DNA of 64,000 nucleotides from NCBI GenBank assembly GCA_002314145.1, contig DCCG01000016.1, positions 26,608-90,607 on the forward strand, in the 5' to 3' direction. The stretch comes from Thalassolituus sp. UBA1087 (lineage in GTDB: Bacteria; Pseudomonadota; Gammaproteobacteria; Pseudomonadales; Oceanobacteraceae). This document shows, piece by piece, positions 8,280 through 17,136 of the stretch (position 1 is the stretch's first letter; every line of letters starts with the position of its first letter). The notes beneath the pieces are model-generated. The model ran no database searches and had not been told where the DNA came from. It worked only from the letters and a program-made list of their open reading frames with translations. A program made the position numbers and the translations under genes.

Positions 8280-9371
8280 TTAGCCATGTCGCTGTGCAAA
8301 ATCTGCCATAAAGGCAATCAGCGCATCCACCGCATCTTCTGAGACCGCGTTATAAATGGAAGCACGCATACCACCGACACTGCGGTGACCCGCCAGATTC
8401 AACAGCCCCGCCGCTTCACTTTCCGCCAGGAAGGTTTTATCCAGCCCGGCATCCGCCAGAGTAAAGGGGACATTCATTTTCGAGCGGTTATTAACAGCCA
8501 CGGGATTGGCATAGAAATCATTGCCATCAATAAAACCATAGAGCTTGGCCGCTTTACGTCCGTTGATTTCTGCCATGGCTGACAGACCACCCTGTTCTTT
8601 CAGCCACTCAAACACCAGCCCGGCCAGATACCAGCTATAAGTAGGCGGCGTGTTGTACATAGAGGCGGCATCCGCGGCGACTTTATAGTCGAACATGGTC
8701 GGCGTGCCGGCAATGGTCTGCCCCAGCAGGTCATCACGCACAATCACCACACACAGGCCTGCCGGCCCGATATTCTTTTGCGCACCTGCGTAGATCAGAC
8801 CGTATTTTGAGACATCCAGTGGCTCAGACAGAATACTGGATGAGAAGTCGGCCACCAGAGGCTTATCGCCTGTTTCCGGAATGTAATCAAAGGCCACGCC
8901 GCCAATGGTCTCATTCGGAGTGTAATGAACATAGGATGCGCCATCTGACAGGTTCAGTTCAGACTGCGCTGGTGCCGAGGTAAAATGATCAGCCTCCGTT
9001 GTCGCCGCCACATTCACGTCACCATAACGTCTGGCCTCAGCAATGGCTTTTTTCGACCATTGCCCGGTATTAATGTAATCCGCCTGATAACCGCCCGGCT
9101 CGCCACGGAACAGATTCATCGGCACCATAGCAAACTGACTGCTGGCGCCCCCCTGCATGAACAGGACTTTATAATTGGCCGGTATCGCCAGCAATTCGCG
9201 CAGATCCTGCTCCGCTTTCTCCGCCACGGAAACAAATTCTTTGCTGCGGTGACTCATTTCCATCACAGACAGGCCCTTACCGTGCCAGTCTGTCATTTCT
9301 TCACGTGCCCGTTCCAGAACGGCAGTCGGCAAGGCGGCCGGACCGGCACAGAAATTAAACGCTCGACTCAT
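8280..9371 (-). CDS. serC: Phosphoserine aminotransferase
   Basis: A 363-residue class V aminotransferase starting RAFNFCAGPAALP, the SerC N-terminus. MQGGASSQFAMVPMNL and the PLP-lysine segment LIYAGAQKNIGPAGL are clear, with VGGMRASIYNA near the C-terminus. It makes 3-phosphoserine from phosphohydroxypyruvate and also serves pyridoxal phosphate synthesis. It lies between the Wzz-type gene and pheA; in Pseudomonas serC follows gyrA directly. Confidence 0.96.
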   Translation of the reverse strand: MSRAFNFCAGPAALPTAVLERAREEMTDWHGKGLSVMEMSHRSKEFVSVAEKAEQDLRELLAIPANYKVLFMQGGASSQFAMVPMNLFRGEPGGYQADYINTGQWSKKAIAEARRYGDVNVAATTEADHFTSAPAQSELNLSDGASYVHYTPNETIGGVAFDYIPETGDKPLVADFSSSILSEPLDVSKYGLIYAGAQKNIGPAGLCVVIVRDDLLGQTIAGTPTMFDYKVAADAASMYNTPPTYSWYLAGLVFEWLKEQGGLSAMAEINGRKAAKLYGFIDGNDFYANPVAVNNRSKMNVPFTLADAGLDKTFLAESEAAGLLNLAGHRSVGGMRASIYNAVSEDAVDALIAFMADFAQRHG

Positions 9372-9419
9372 TGGTTGTACTCTGGTTGTACTCTTAATAT
9401 CGGCCCGGAACGGGCCGGA

Positions 9420-10490
9420 TCATAATGATTGGTTGTATCTTCGGCGCTGTTGCGCAGCGGCCAGCAGGGCAAACAGGATACCGGCCATACCACCGGCGAC
9501 AATGGCCAGCGCCAATATCAGCGTTTTCCGGGGTTTCACTGCTCTCAGCGGAACAATAGCGGGCTGATCAACTTCCGCAAAGCGCACCTGATCCCACTTT
9601 ATCTGAGTGCTTTTCAGGGTGTCGGATTTCCACAGCAGCTCCGGCAAGCCATTGATATACAGATCTTCGTTCCCCTCAGAACGGGCGCGTAATTCCGCAA
9701 CTTCCGCACTCAGAGCTTTGGCACCCATCATATAAAGTGGTGGTGCATTACTGACTAAAACCCGCTCCCCACTATACAAAGGTTTCTGCTGATTAATGGT
9801 TCTGGCAATGGCAACGGCTTCCTGTAACTGCAGCAGACGCCGTTGCTTATCCGCCTGATAAGCGGTCCGCATCTGCTCTGCCTTTAATTCCCATTCGTCC
9901 AGCTGAGCATCAATGGTCAGCTCAACAGAATGAATAACTTCCTCACGGTTGCGCTGCAACAGATACTCGCTGAACCGGTTCAGCACCTCAGCCGACAACA
10001 CCTGATCTTCCAACTGAAAGGACAGTTTAAGAAACAAATCCGAGTCCTTGGAATCCGAATACTTAAGCCGCTCGGCGAACAGGCTGTAATTCTGCTCTTC
10101 CGATATATCCGGGTTGTAAATCAACGCTTTCAGTTGCTCATTATCGGAATTAATCAGCTCACGATAAAAAGAACGGATGACGCTTCCCGCCATGGCCTTG
10201 GTACGCACCAGCTGAAAGGCAGCTTCCGGCGACAGAGCAATATTATTACCCAGTATATCTTTCAGCCGCGGCTGATTCAGTTGCAATAAATCCGCCGGCA
10301 TCACGCTCTTGTAGACAACTTCCGTTTCATAGACCGGGCTGGCCTTGAGCAAATAGCCCAGCGCCAGCACGATGGCCACAATCACAGTACCAATCACCCA
10401 GTACCACTTAGCTTTAATGTCATCAATGAGATCAAACAGATCGATCTCATCGCTGTCTCTGACATCAGGCTCCTGCGTCCTTGGCTTCAT
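9420..10490 (-). CDS. Wzz/Wzc-type chain-length determinant domain protein
   Basis: A 356-residue polysaccharide co-polymerase-like protein: a short acidic cytoplasmic N-terminus (DEIDLFDLIDDIKAKWYWV), a first membrane helix at about residues 35-53, a long periplasmic region rich in coiled coil, and a final helix (TLILALAIVAGGMAGILFALLAAA) before a basic tail. Wzz proteins set O-antigen or capsule chain length. The frame opens with a GTG at 10502 that touches the gyrA stop; I prefer the ATG at 10490, preceded by GAGGAG. No glycosyltransferases, flippase or polymerase are near, so its polysaccharide is unknown. It is an insertion in the usual gyrA-serC order. Confidence 0.75.
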   Translation of the reverse strand: MKPRTQEPDVRDSDEIDLFDLIDDIKAKWYWVIGTVIVAIVLALGYLLKASPVYETEVVYKSVMPADLLQLNQPRLKDILGNNIALSPEAAFQLVRTKAMAGSVIRSFYRELINSDNEQLKALIYNPDISEEQNYSLFAERLKYSDSKDSDLFLKLSFQLEDQVLSAEVLNRFSEYLLQRNREEVIHSVELTIDAQLDEWELKAEQMRTAYQADKQRRLLQLQEAVAIARTINQQKPLYSGERVLVSNAPPLYMMGAKALSAEVAELRARSEGNEDLYINGLPELLWKSDTLKSTQIKWDQVRFAEVDQPAIVPLRAVKPRKTLILALAIVAGGMAGILFALLAAAQQRRRYNQSL

Positions 10491-10498
10491 AGAACTGA

Positions 10499-13078
10499 TC
10501 ACTCCTCATCCGTCGTTTGCGGTGTGACTTCCGGATCCAGATGTTCGTCATCGTCATCACAGATACGCTCAACACCAACCAGTTTTTCTTTTTCCGCTAC
10601 TTTAATCAGCGTCACACCCTGGGTGTTACGCCCCAGTACGGAAACGCCTTCAACCGGCGTCCGCACCAGGGTGCCCTGGTCACTGATGAGCATGACTTCA
10701 TCTTCATCAAACACCTGCACGGCGCCGACCAACGGACCATTACGCTCGCTGGTGACCATGGCGATCACCCCCTGAGTGCCACGCCCTTTGGTGGGGAATT
10801 CAGTGACGGCTGTGCGTTTACCAAAACCACGCAGGGAGGCGGTCAGTACTGAACCACCTTCCGCCGGAATAATCAGCGAAATAACTTTCTGCCCTTCGGC
10901 CAGTTTAATCCCCCGCACGCCCCGTGCCGTGCGGCCCATGGCACGCACATCAGACTCTTTGAAACGTACCGCTTTACCGGCATCTGACAGCATCAGAATA
11001 TCCTGCGTGCCATCGGTAATCGCGACACCGACCAGCCAGTCACCTTCGTCCAGTTCGCAGGCTATCAGACCGGATGAACGCGGACGGCTGAACTGGTCCA
11101 GCGTGGTTTTCTTCACCGTACCGTTGGCGGTCGCCATAAAGACAAACTGATCTTCACGATATTCATCCACCGGCAGAATACTGGTGATACGCTCACCTTC
11201 CGCCAGATTCAGTACGTTAACAATCGGGCGGCCTTTAGCATTACGGCCAGCCTGGGGAATATCATAAACCGTCAGCCAGTAAACCTTACCGGCATCGGTG
11301 AAACACAGCACGGTATCGTGACTGTTGACCACCAGCATACGTTCGACAAAGTCTTCGTCTTTAACGGCCGTGGCAGATTTACCTTTACCGCCGCGGCGCT
11401 GAGCCTGATAGGTATCCATCGGCTGAGTTTTGGCATAACCGCCATGGCTCAGGGTCAATACCAGCGTTTCTTCCGGAATCAGATCCGCCATCGTCAGATC
11501 ACGTTTCTGCGCGATGATTTCGGTGCGGCGGTCATCACCATACTCTTCGCGGATGGCTTCCAGCTCTTCACGAATCACCTGCATCAAACGTTCTGAGCTG
11601 CCCAGAATCTCCAGATATTCAGCAATTTCTTCCAGTTTCAGCTGATACTCTTCGATCAGCTTCTCATGCTCCAGCCCGGTCAGCTTCTGCAGACGCAGAT
11701 CCAGAATGGCCTGAGCCTGAGCCGGCGACAGATGATAAATGCCATCGCGGAAACCGTATTCCTCCGGCAGATCATCCGGGCGACAGGCATCTTCGCCAGC
11801 ACGTTCCAGCATATCCAGCACATCGCCCGGCTGCCACGGCGTGGCCACTAAGCGTTCTTTCGCTTCTGCTGCCGTCGGGGATTTTTTAATCAGCTCGATC
11901 ACCGGATCAATATTAGCCAGCGCCAGCGCCAGACCTTCCAGAATGTGGCCGCGTTCACGGGCTTTACGCAGATCGTAAATGGTACGGCGGGTCACCACTT
12001 CACGCCGGTGCGTGACAAAGGCTTCCAGCAGCTGCTTGAGATTCAGAATTTTTGGCTGGCCATCGACCAGTGCCACAGTATTAATACCAAACACACCCTG
12101 CAACTGGGTTTGTGCGAACAGATTGTTTAGGATGACTTCCGGCACTTCCCCGCGGCGCAGTTCCACAACAATGCGCATACCGTCTTTATCGGACTCATCG
12201 CGCAGCTCGCTGATGCCTTCAAGCTTTTTGTCTTTTACCAGTTCGGCGATTTTTTCAATCAGACGGGCCTTGTTCACCATGTAAGGGATTTCGGTGAACA
12301 CAATGCTGACTTTGCCGTTCTTCTCATTCTCTTCGAAGATATGGCGGGCGCGCAGATAAATGCGGCCACGGCCGGTCCGGTAGGCATCAATGATACCTTC
12401 ACGGCCATTAATAAAGGCACCGGTCGGGAAGTCCGGCCCGGGGATATATTCCATCAGCTGGTCGATATCCAGATCCGGATCATCAATCAATGCCAGACAG
12501 CCGGTCAGTACTTCCTTCAGGTTGTGCGGCGGAATATTGGTCGCCATCCCCACCGCAATACCGGAGGAGCCGTTGACCAGCAGGTTCGGCACCCGGGTCG
12601 GCAGGACTTCCGGAATCTGTTCGGTGCCATCGTAGTTCGGCACCCAGTCCACGGTTTCTTTATCGATATCCGCCAGCATGTCATGGGCGATTTTTTCCAT
12701 CCGCACTTCGGTGTAACGCATTGCCGCGGCAGAGTCACCGTCGATGGAACCAAAGTTGCCCTGACCGTCCACCAGGGTGTAACGCATGGAAAAGTCCTGC
12801 GCCATCCGCACGATGGTGTCATATACCGCAGAGTCACCGTGAGGGTGGTATTTACCGATCACGTCACCGACCACACGGGCGGATTTTTTGTAAGGCTTAT
12901 TCCAGTCGTTGCCAAGAATATTCATCGCGTGCAGCACCCGGCGGTGAACCGGCTTCAGGCCGTCGCGTACGTCCGGCAGTGCCCGCCCTACAATCACGCT
13001 CATGGCGTAATCGAGATACGATTGCTGCAGCTCGTCTTCAATGTTAATCGGAAGAACTTCTTTGGCTAACTCACCCAT
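10499..13078 (-). CDS. gyrA: DNA gyrase subunit A
   Basis: An 859-residue type II topoisomerase subunit. The catalytic tyrosine is Tyr122 in SAAAMRYTE, and the quinolone region reads HPHGDSAVYD with Ser83 and Asp87, the susceptible wild-type residues by E. coli numbering. The C-terminal half carries the beta-pinwheel with the GyrA box QRRGGKGK. GyrA with GyrB introduces negative supercoils. It is first in the minus-strand run leading to the Wzz-type gene and serC; its promoter must lie in the 234-base gap shared with divergent mtaD. Confidence 0.97.
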   Translation of the reverse strand: MGELAKEVLPINIEDELQQSYLDYAMSVIVGRALPDVRDGLKPVHRRVLHAMNILGNDWNKPYKKSARVVGDVIGKYHPHGDSAVYDTIVRMAQDFSMRYTLVDGQGNFGSIDGDSAAAMRYTEVRMEKIAHDMLADIDKETVDWVPNYDGTEQIPEVLPTRVPNLLVNGSSGIAVGMATNIPPHNLKEVLTGCLALIDDPDLDIDQLMEYIPGPDFPTGAFINGREGIIDAYRTGRGRIYLRARHIFEENEKNGKVSIVFTEIPYMVNKARLIEKIAELVKDKKLEGISELRDESDKDGMRIVVELRRGEVPEVILNNLFAQTQLQGVFGINTVALVDGQPKILNLKQLLEAFVTHRREVVTRRTIYDLRKARERGHILEGLALALANIDPVIELIKKSPTAAEAKERLVATPWQPGDVLDMLERAGEDACRPDDLPEEYGFRDGIYHLSPAQAQAILDLRLQKLTGLEHEKLIEEYQLKLEEIAEYLEILGSSERLMQVIREELEAIREEYGDDRRTEIIAQKRDLTMADLIPEETLVLTLSHGGYAKTQPMDTYQAQRRGGKGKSATAVKDEDFVERMLVVNSHDTVLCFTDAGKVYWLTVYDIPQAGRNAKGRPIVNVLNLAEGERITSILPVDEYREDQFVFMATANGTVKKTTLDQFSRPRSSGLIACELDEGDWLVGVAITDGTQDILMLSDAGKAVRFKESDVRAMGRTARGVRGIKLAEGQKVISLIIPAEGGSVLTASLRGFGKRTAVTEFPTKGRGTQGVIAMVTSERNGPLVGAVQVFDEDEVMLISDQGTLVRTPVEGVSVLGRNTQGVTLIKVAEKEKLVGVERICDDDDEHLDPEVTPQTTDEE

Positions 13079-13312
13079 AGATTTTCGGCCTGTTCTGTGC
13101 GGATCACCCAGTTATCGTGACGTGCGGATGATTCTGTCCTTGTGATTGTCGGGCCAGCCAGAGCGGGCCCCTGTATAAACCGCCGAATCATACCATAAAT
13201 CAACAAGATACCTAACAGGGCTGATGACAACCCGGGACACTATTTGAACAGAGACGTCAGGGATACAGCGGTTTATAATCAGCGCATCTACGATTGCACA
13301 GGAACAGGGCCA

Positions 13313-14623
13313 ATGCAGGCAGATCTGAAGCTCAACGCACGCTGGGTCATCCCGATGACGGATGAAAGTGCATCGGTGCTGGAGCATCAGTCCATTTACA
13401 TCCGGGACGGCAAAATCCTCTGCGTCCAACCCACAGCAGAGGCTGGTCCTGACGCGGCGCAGACACTGGATCTGGCGGACCAGGTCGTCCTGCCCGGTTA
13501 TATTAATGCGCACGGCCACGCGGCCATGTCACTGTTCCGCGGCATGGCTGATGATCTGGCGCTGATGACCTGGCTGCAGGAACACATCTGGCCCGCAGAA
13601 GGCCGCTGGGTCGATGAAGATTTTGCCGCCGCCGGTACCCGTCTTGCCATCAGTGAAATGCTGAGATGCGGCACAACCACCTATGCCGACATGTACTTTT
13701 ATCCGGCACCCGCCGCTGAAGTGGCGCTGGCGGCCGGTATCCGCCACGTAAGCTTCACACCGATTCTGGATTTCCCCACCAACTTTGCCCAGAACGCCGA
13801 TGAATACATCAAAAAAGCGCTGGCGGTACACGACCGCTATCGTCACCATGAGCTGCTGACCTTCGGCCTCGGGCCGCATGCCCCTTACACCGTCTCCGAT
13901 GGCCCGCTGCGGCAGATCAAGACCCTGGCTGACCAGCTCAGCATGCCGGTGCAGATTCATCTGCATGAAACCGCCTCAGAGGTCAGCGAAAGCGAGCAGA
14001 AATTTGGTTGCCGGCCGACCCGGCGACTGGCCGATCTGGGCTTTATGACGGACAACCTGAGCTGCGTGCATATGACGCAGATCAACGAGGAAGACATCGC
14101 CATCCTGCAACATAGCGGCGCATCCGTGGTGCACTGCCCTGAGTCCAATCTCAAGCTGGCCAGCGGTTTCTGCCCGGCCCAGCAGTTATTGACCGGCGGC
14201 ATCAATCTGGCTCTGGGCACAGACGGCGCTGCCAGCAACAATGATCTGAATATTCAGGGTGAGATGAAAACCGCCGCCATGCTGGCGAAAGCGGTCGCCG
14301 CAGATGCCGGTGCCATACCGGCAGCCAAAGCTCTGTATATGGCCACCATGGGCGGCGCCCGGGCACTGTGCCTGGAAGATCAGACCGGTTCTCTGGAGCC
14401 CGGTAAATGGGCCGACATTCAGGCCGTGTCGCTGAACAATATTGCCCAGCAACCACTCTATGATCCGGTGTCACAGCTGGTGTATACCGACAGCAGCCGC
14501 CATGTCACTCATCTGTGGGTTGCTGGTAAACTGCTGCTCGATCAGGGCCGGCTGACCACACTGAATGAGCAGGCCATCCAGACAGAAACAACCCGTTGGG
14601 CAGACAAAATCAAAGCCGGCTGA
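13313..14623 (+). CDS. mtaD: 5-methylthioadenosine / S-adenosylhomocysteine deaminase (TRZ/ATZ amidohydrolase)
   Basis: A 436-residue metal-dependent amidohydrolase. The metal-binding HxH lies in GYINAHGHAAMSLFRG, followed by QIHLHETASEV, the histidine of VVHCPESNLKLASG and the aspartate of LGTDGAASNND. The family deaminates adenosine-like purines such as methylthioadenosine and SAH. An upstream in-frame ATG at 13244 adds 23 residues without family character; 13313 has an AGGA site and starts MQADLKLNARWVIPM. It heads the mtaD-ubiG-mupP-yciK run, and linkage to the SAM-dependent UbiG fits SAH recycling. Exact substrate is inferred. Confidence 0.88.
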   Translation: MQADLKLNARWVIPMTDESASVLEHQSIYIRDGKILCVQPTAEAGPDAAQTLDLADQVVLPGYINAHGHAAMSLFRGMADDLALMTWLQEHIWPAEGRWVDEDFAAAGTRLAISEMLRCGTTTYADMYFYPAPAAEVALAAGIRHVSFTPILDFPTNFAQNADEYIKKALAVHDRYRHHELLTFGLGPHAPYTVSDGPLRQIKTLADQLSMPVQIHLHETASEVSESEQKFGCRPTRRLADLGFMTDNLSCVHMTQINEEDIAILQHSGASVVHCPESNLKLASGFCPAQQLLTGGINLALGTDGAASNNDLNIQGEMKTAAMLAKAVAADAGAIPAAKALYMATMGGARALCLEDQTGSLEPGKWADIQAVSLNNIAQQPLYDPVSQLVYTDSSRHVTHLWVAGKLLLDQGRLTTLNEQAIQTETTRWADKIKAG

Positions 14624-14656
14624 GGCCAGCCACGGCACACAGAAGCAGGAAACAGT

Positions 14657-15388
14657 ATGCAACAGATTCACAGTGACAGGCCTGATCAGACGAACGTTGA
14701 TCAGGCGGAAATATCCAAATTTGAAAGCGCAGCCACCCGCTGGTGGGACACAGAGAGCGAATTCAAACCCCTGCATGATATCAACCCACTGCGCACAAAC
14801 TATGTCGACAGCATTGCGCCACTGGCCGGTAAAAAAGTACTCGATGTTGGCTGTGGCGGCGGCATTCTGAGTGAAGGCATGGCACGGCGCGGCGCAGAAG
14901 TCACCGGCATTGATATGGGGGAAGCCAATCTCAATACCGCCAGACTGCACGCCCTGGAATCCGGCATCAGTGTCGACTACCGGCATATCACAGTGGAGCA
15001 ACTGGCCGCGGAACAACCGGAAAGCTATGACATCGTGACCTGTCTGGAGATGCTTGAGCACGTGCCCGATCCGGAATCCATCCTGCGTGCCTGCCATGCA
15101 CTGGTCAAACCCGGCGGACACGTGTTTTTTTCCACCATCAACCGCAACCCCAAAGCCTACGCCCTGGCGATTATTGGCGCCGAATACATTATGAAAATGC
15201 TGACACCCGGCACCCATGATTATCATAAGTTTATCAAGCCCAGCGAACTGACCCGCTGGTGCCGCAGCACCGGGCTGCAGGTCACCCACATGACCGGCAT
15301 GGTGTACAACCCGCTGACTAAGGTATACAGCCTGAAAGATCACGATGTCAGCGTGAACTACCTGATGGCCTCGGTGAAACCCGGTTAA
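14657..15388 (+). CDS. ubiG: Ubiquinone biosynthesis O-methyltransferase
   Basis: A 243-residue class I SAM methyltransferase. It opens with the UbiG segment EISKFESAATRWWDTESEFKP, has the SAM motif VLDVGCGGGILSEGMARRGA, and ends with MASVKPG. It carries out both O-methylations of ubiquinone synthesis at the inner membrane. It lies 33 bases after mtaD and 4 bases before mupP, a compact operon. Confidence 0.96.
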   Translation: MQQIHSDRPDQTNVDQAEISKFESAATRWWDTESEFKPLHDINPLRTNYVDSIAPLAGKKVLDVGCGGGILSEGMARRGAEVTGIDMGEANLNTARLHALESGISVDYRHITVEQLAAEQPESYDIVTCLEMLEHVPDPESILRACHALVKPGGHVFFSTINRNPKAYALAIIGAEYIMKMLTPGTHDYHKFIKPSELTRWCRSTGLQVTHMTGMVYNPLTKVYSLKDHDVSVNYLMASVKPG

Positions 15389-15392
15389 TTAT

Positions 15393-16046
15393 ATGTCCCG
15401 ACCCGCCGCCATACTGTTTGATCTGGACGGAACCCTGGCTGATACCGCCCCGGACTTCATCGACGTCGTCCACAGCCTGCGTGCAGAAGATCATCTGCCG
15501 CCGCTCACAGACGACGCCATTCGCCAGCAGGTCAGTAACGGTGGTTTCGCCCTCGCCTGCCTGACCTGGGACCTGGCCGCTGACGACCCGCAGGCCGGTC
15601 CGTTACGCCAGCGCCTGCTGGACCGCTACGAACAGCTGATCGGGCGCCGCGGCCGTGTATTTCCGGGATTTGAGGAAGTACTGCCGGTGCTGGAAGAACG
15701 CGGCATTCACTGGGCCATTGTGACCAACAAGCCGCGTCTGTATACCGACCTGCTGCTGCCCCGGATCAATCTCCGCTGCGAAGTCGTTATCTGCCCGGAA
15801 GACGTTGAACAGCGTAAACCGGCGCCGGATGCGTTATTCAAAGCCGCGGCACAACTTGGCGTTGCCCCTGACCACTGCTGGTATGTCGGTGATCACATCC
15901 GCGACATGGAAGCTGCCCGTGCCGCAAAGATGGTGAGCATTGCCGCCACCTTCGGTTACATCGAAGACTCCGATGACCCGCTCAGCTGGAACGCCGATCA
16001 TTACATCGGGACCCCACAGGCCCTGTTGTCATTGCTGACTCATTAA
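15393..16046 (+). CDS. mupP: HAD phosphatase, N-acetylmuramate 6-phosphate phosphatase (MupP)
   Basis: A 217-residue HAD hydrolase with motif I DLDGTLADTAPDF, motif II in WAIVTNKP, a lysine in QRKPAPD and motif IV YVGDHIRDMEAARAA. By sequence alone it could be called phosphoglycolate phosphatase. Its place between ubiG and yciK matches the Pseudomonas gene shown to dephosphorylate MurNAc-6-P in the peptidoglycan recycling bypass that feeds AmgK and MurU. The 4-base spacing to ubiG implies co-transcription. Assignment to MupP rather than Gph is by context. Confidence 0.82.
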   Translation: MSRPAAILFDLDGTLADTAPDFIDVVHSLRAEDHLPPLTDDAIRQQVSNGGFALACLTWDLAADDPQAGPLRQRLLDRYEQLIGRRGRVFPGFEEVLPVLEERGIHWAIVTNKPRLYTDLLLPRINLRCEVVICPEDVEQRKPAPDALFKAAAQLGVAPDHCWYVGDHIRDMEAARAAKMVSIAATFGYIEDSDDPLSWNADHYIGTPQALLSLLTH

Positions 16047-16051
16047 ACGGG

Positions 16052-16086
16052 CGGCAAAGCGGCAACCAGATGTTGCCGCTTTGCCG
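16052..16086 (+). other. Strong hairpin between mupP and yciK
   Basis: A perfect 14-bp stem, CGGCAAAGCGGCAA pairing with TTGCCGCTTTGCCG, around a 7-base loop. No T-run follows, so it is more likely an RNA-stabilising or attenuating structure than a full terminator. Confidence 0.5.
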
Positions 16087-16146
16087 TTCAGTGATTGCAA
16101 GTACGGCCTGAAACAGGCCGGTTCAAGCCAAATAAAAGGTAAAAAC

Positions 16147-16902
16147 ATGGTAGAAAACGCCCAGCCCCTCGCAGATCGCGTCATTTTAGTGACAGGTGCC
16201 GGTTATGGTATTGGCCGCACGGCAGCACTCACCTACGCCCGCGCCGGTGCCACAGTCATTCTGCTTGGCCGCACCCAGGAAGCGCTCAACGATACCTATG
16301 ACCTGATTGAGGCAGAATCCCTGCCCCAGCCGGCGGTGCTGCCCTTTGATCTGGAAGAAAGCGATGAAGACAAATACCGCCTGCTGGCAGAAGCCATCGA
16401 CGAGAACTTCGGCCATCTGGACGGCGTCCTGCTGAACGCAGGCGTACTGGGCCAGCGTGCGCCGCTGCAGACCTACCACTGGGAGACCTGGCAAAAGGTC
16501 ATGCAGATTAACGTTAACGGTCAGTTTGCGCTGATCAAACATCTGCTGCCACTGCTGCAGGCGGCACCGGCAGACGCTTCTGTGATCTTTACCAGCAGCT
16601 CAGTGGGCCGCCAGGGGCGCGCTTACTGGGGCGCTTACTCGGTTTCCAAATTTGCCACCGAAGGCCTGATGCAGGTGCTGGCAGACGAGCTGGAGAACAC
16701 CAGTCAGGTACGCGTTAACAGCCTCAATCCCGGGGGCACCCGCACCACCATGCGTGCCATGGCCTATCCCGCCGAAGACCCGGCCAGCGTACCGGAAGCG
16801 GAAGACATTATGCCGGCTTATCTGTATCTGATGAGCCCGCAATCCGGCGATATTCATGGCCAGGCCCTGAACGCCAGAGACCTGGCCGAAACACTGGCCT
16901 GA
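16147..16902 (+). CDS. yciK: YciK family short-chain oxidoreductase
   Basis: A 251-residue classical SDR. The cofactor motif is VTGAGYGIGR near the N-terminus, NAGVLG follows, and the catalytic site reads TSSSVGRQGRAYWGAYSVSK (Ser, Tyr and Lys of the SDR triad). The C-terminal region PEDIMPAYLYLMSPQSGDIHGQ is typical of YciK. The substrate is not known. A longer frame begins at 16081, but an AAAAGGT site before the ATG at 16147 and the family N-terminus favour the shorter form. Same order as in Pseudomonas (ubiG-mupP-yciK). Confidence 0.9.
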   Translation: MVENAQPLADRVILVTGAGYGIGRTAALTYARAGATVILLGRTQEALNDTYDLIEAESLPQPAVLPFDLEESDEDKYRLLAEAIDENFGHLDGVLLNAGVLGQRAPLQTYHWETWQKVMQINVNGQFALIKHLLPLLQAAPADASVIFTSSSVGRQGRAYWGAYSVSKFATEGLMQVLADELENTSQVRVNSLNPGGTRTTMRAMAYPAEDPASVPEAEDIMPAYLYLMSPQSGDIHGQALNARDLAETLA

Positions 16903-16921
16903 TTGCCCGGTTTAACCCAAC

Positions 16922-16957
16922 CAACCGTCACGGTACCGGCACCGGGCGGTTGATTTT
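16922..16957 (+). terminator. Possible terminator after yciK
   Basis: CAACCG and CGGTTG bracket a GC-rich loop that can fold further (CGGTACCG), followed by ATTTTC. The T-run is weak, so the call is tentative. Confidence 0.35.
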
Positions 16958-17079
16958 CAGCCATTTTCTTGGCGAATGCAGAAAACAATCGTTCGTCAAA
17001 TAGTCAACAAATTGCTCCCAAAAAACCCAATAATTCAATAAATTACTGATTTTTAAAGACTTTTTAAGAATGAAAAGTC

Positions 17080-17095
17080 TGGCACAGAAATCGCT
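17080..17095 (+). promoter_or_regulatory. Sigma-54 (RpoN)-type promoter ahead of the diguanylate cyclase
   Basis: TGGCAC (17080-17085), five bases, then TCGCT (17091-17095) matches the -24/-12 consensus TGGCAC-N5-TTGCW with one mismatch and exact GG-to-GC spacing. Transcription would begin near 17106, giving a leader of about 31 bases. The 120 bases upstream are AT-rich, suitable for IHF and an activator. Confidence 0.6.
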
Positions 17096-17136
17096 TACTA
17101 CCCGTCAGGTAATGTTTTAGCTGGACGAGGTAGCTC

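Noticed and set aside
10771..11150. Plus-strand frames opposite the GyrA C-terminal domain
   Set aside because: Shadows with Pro/Arg/Ser-rich composition and no family.
12341..13069. A 242-codon plus-strand frame opposite gyrA
   Set aside because: Antisense shadow of the GyrA N-terminal domain.
14471..15343. A 290-codon minus-strand frame opposite ubiG and the end of mtaD
   Set aside because: Antisense shadow of ubiG, whose motifs are unambiguous; no family features.
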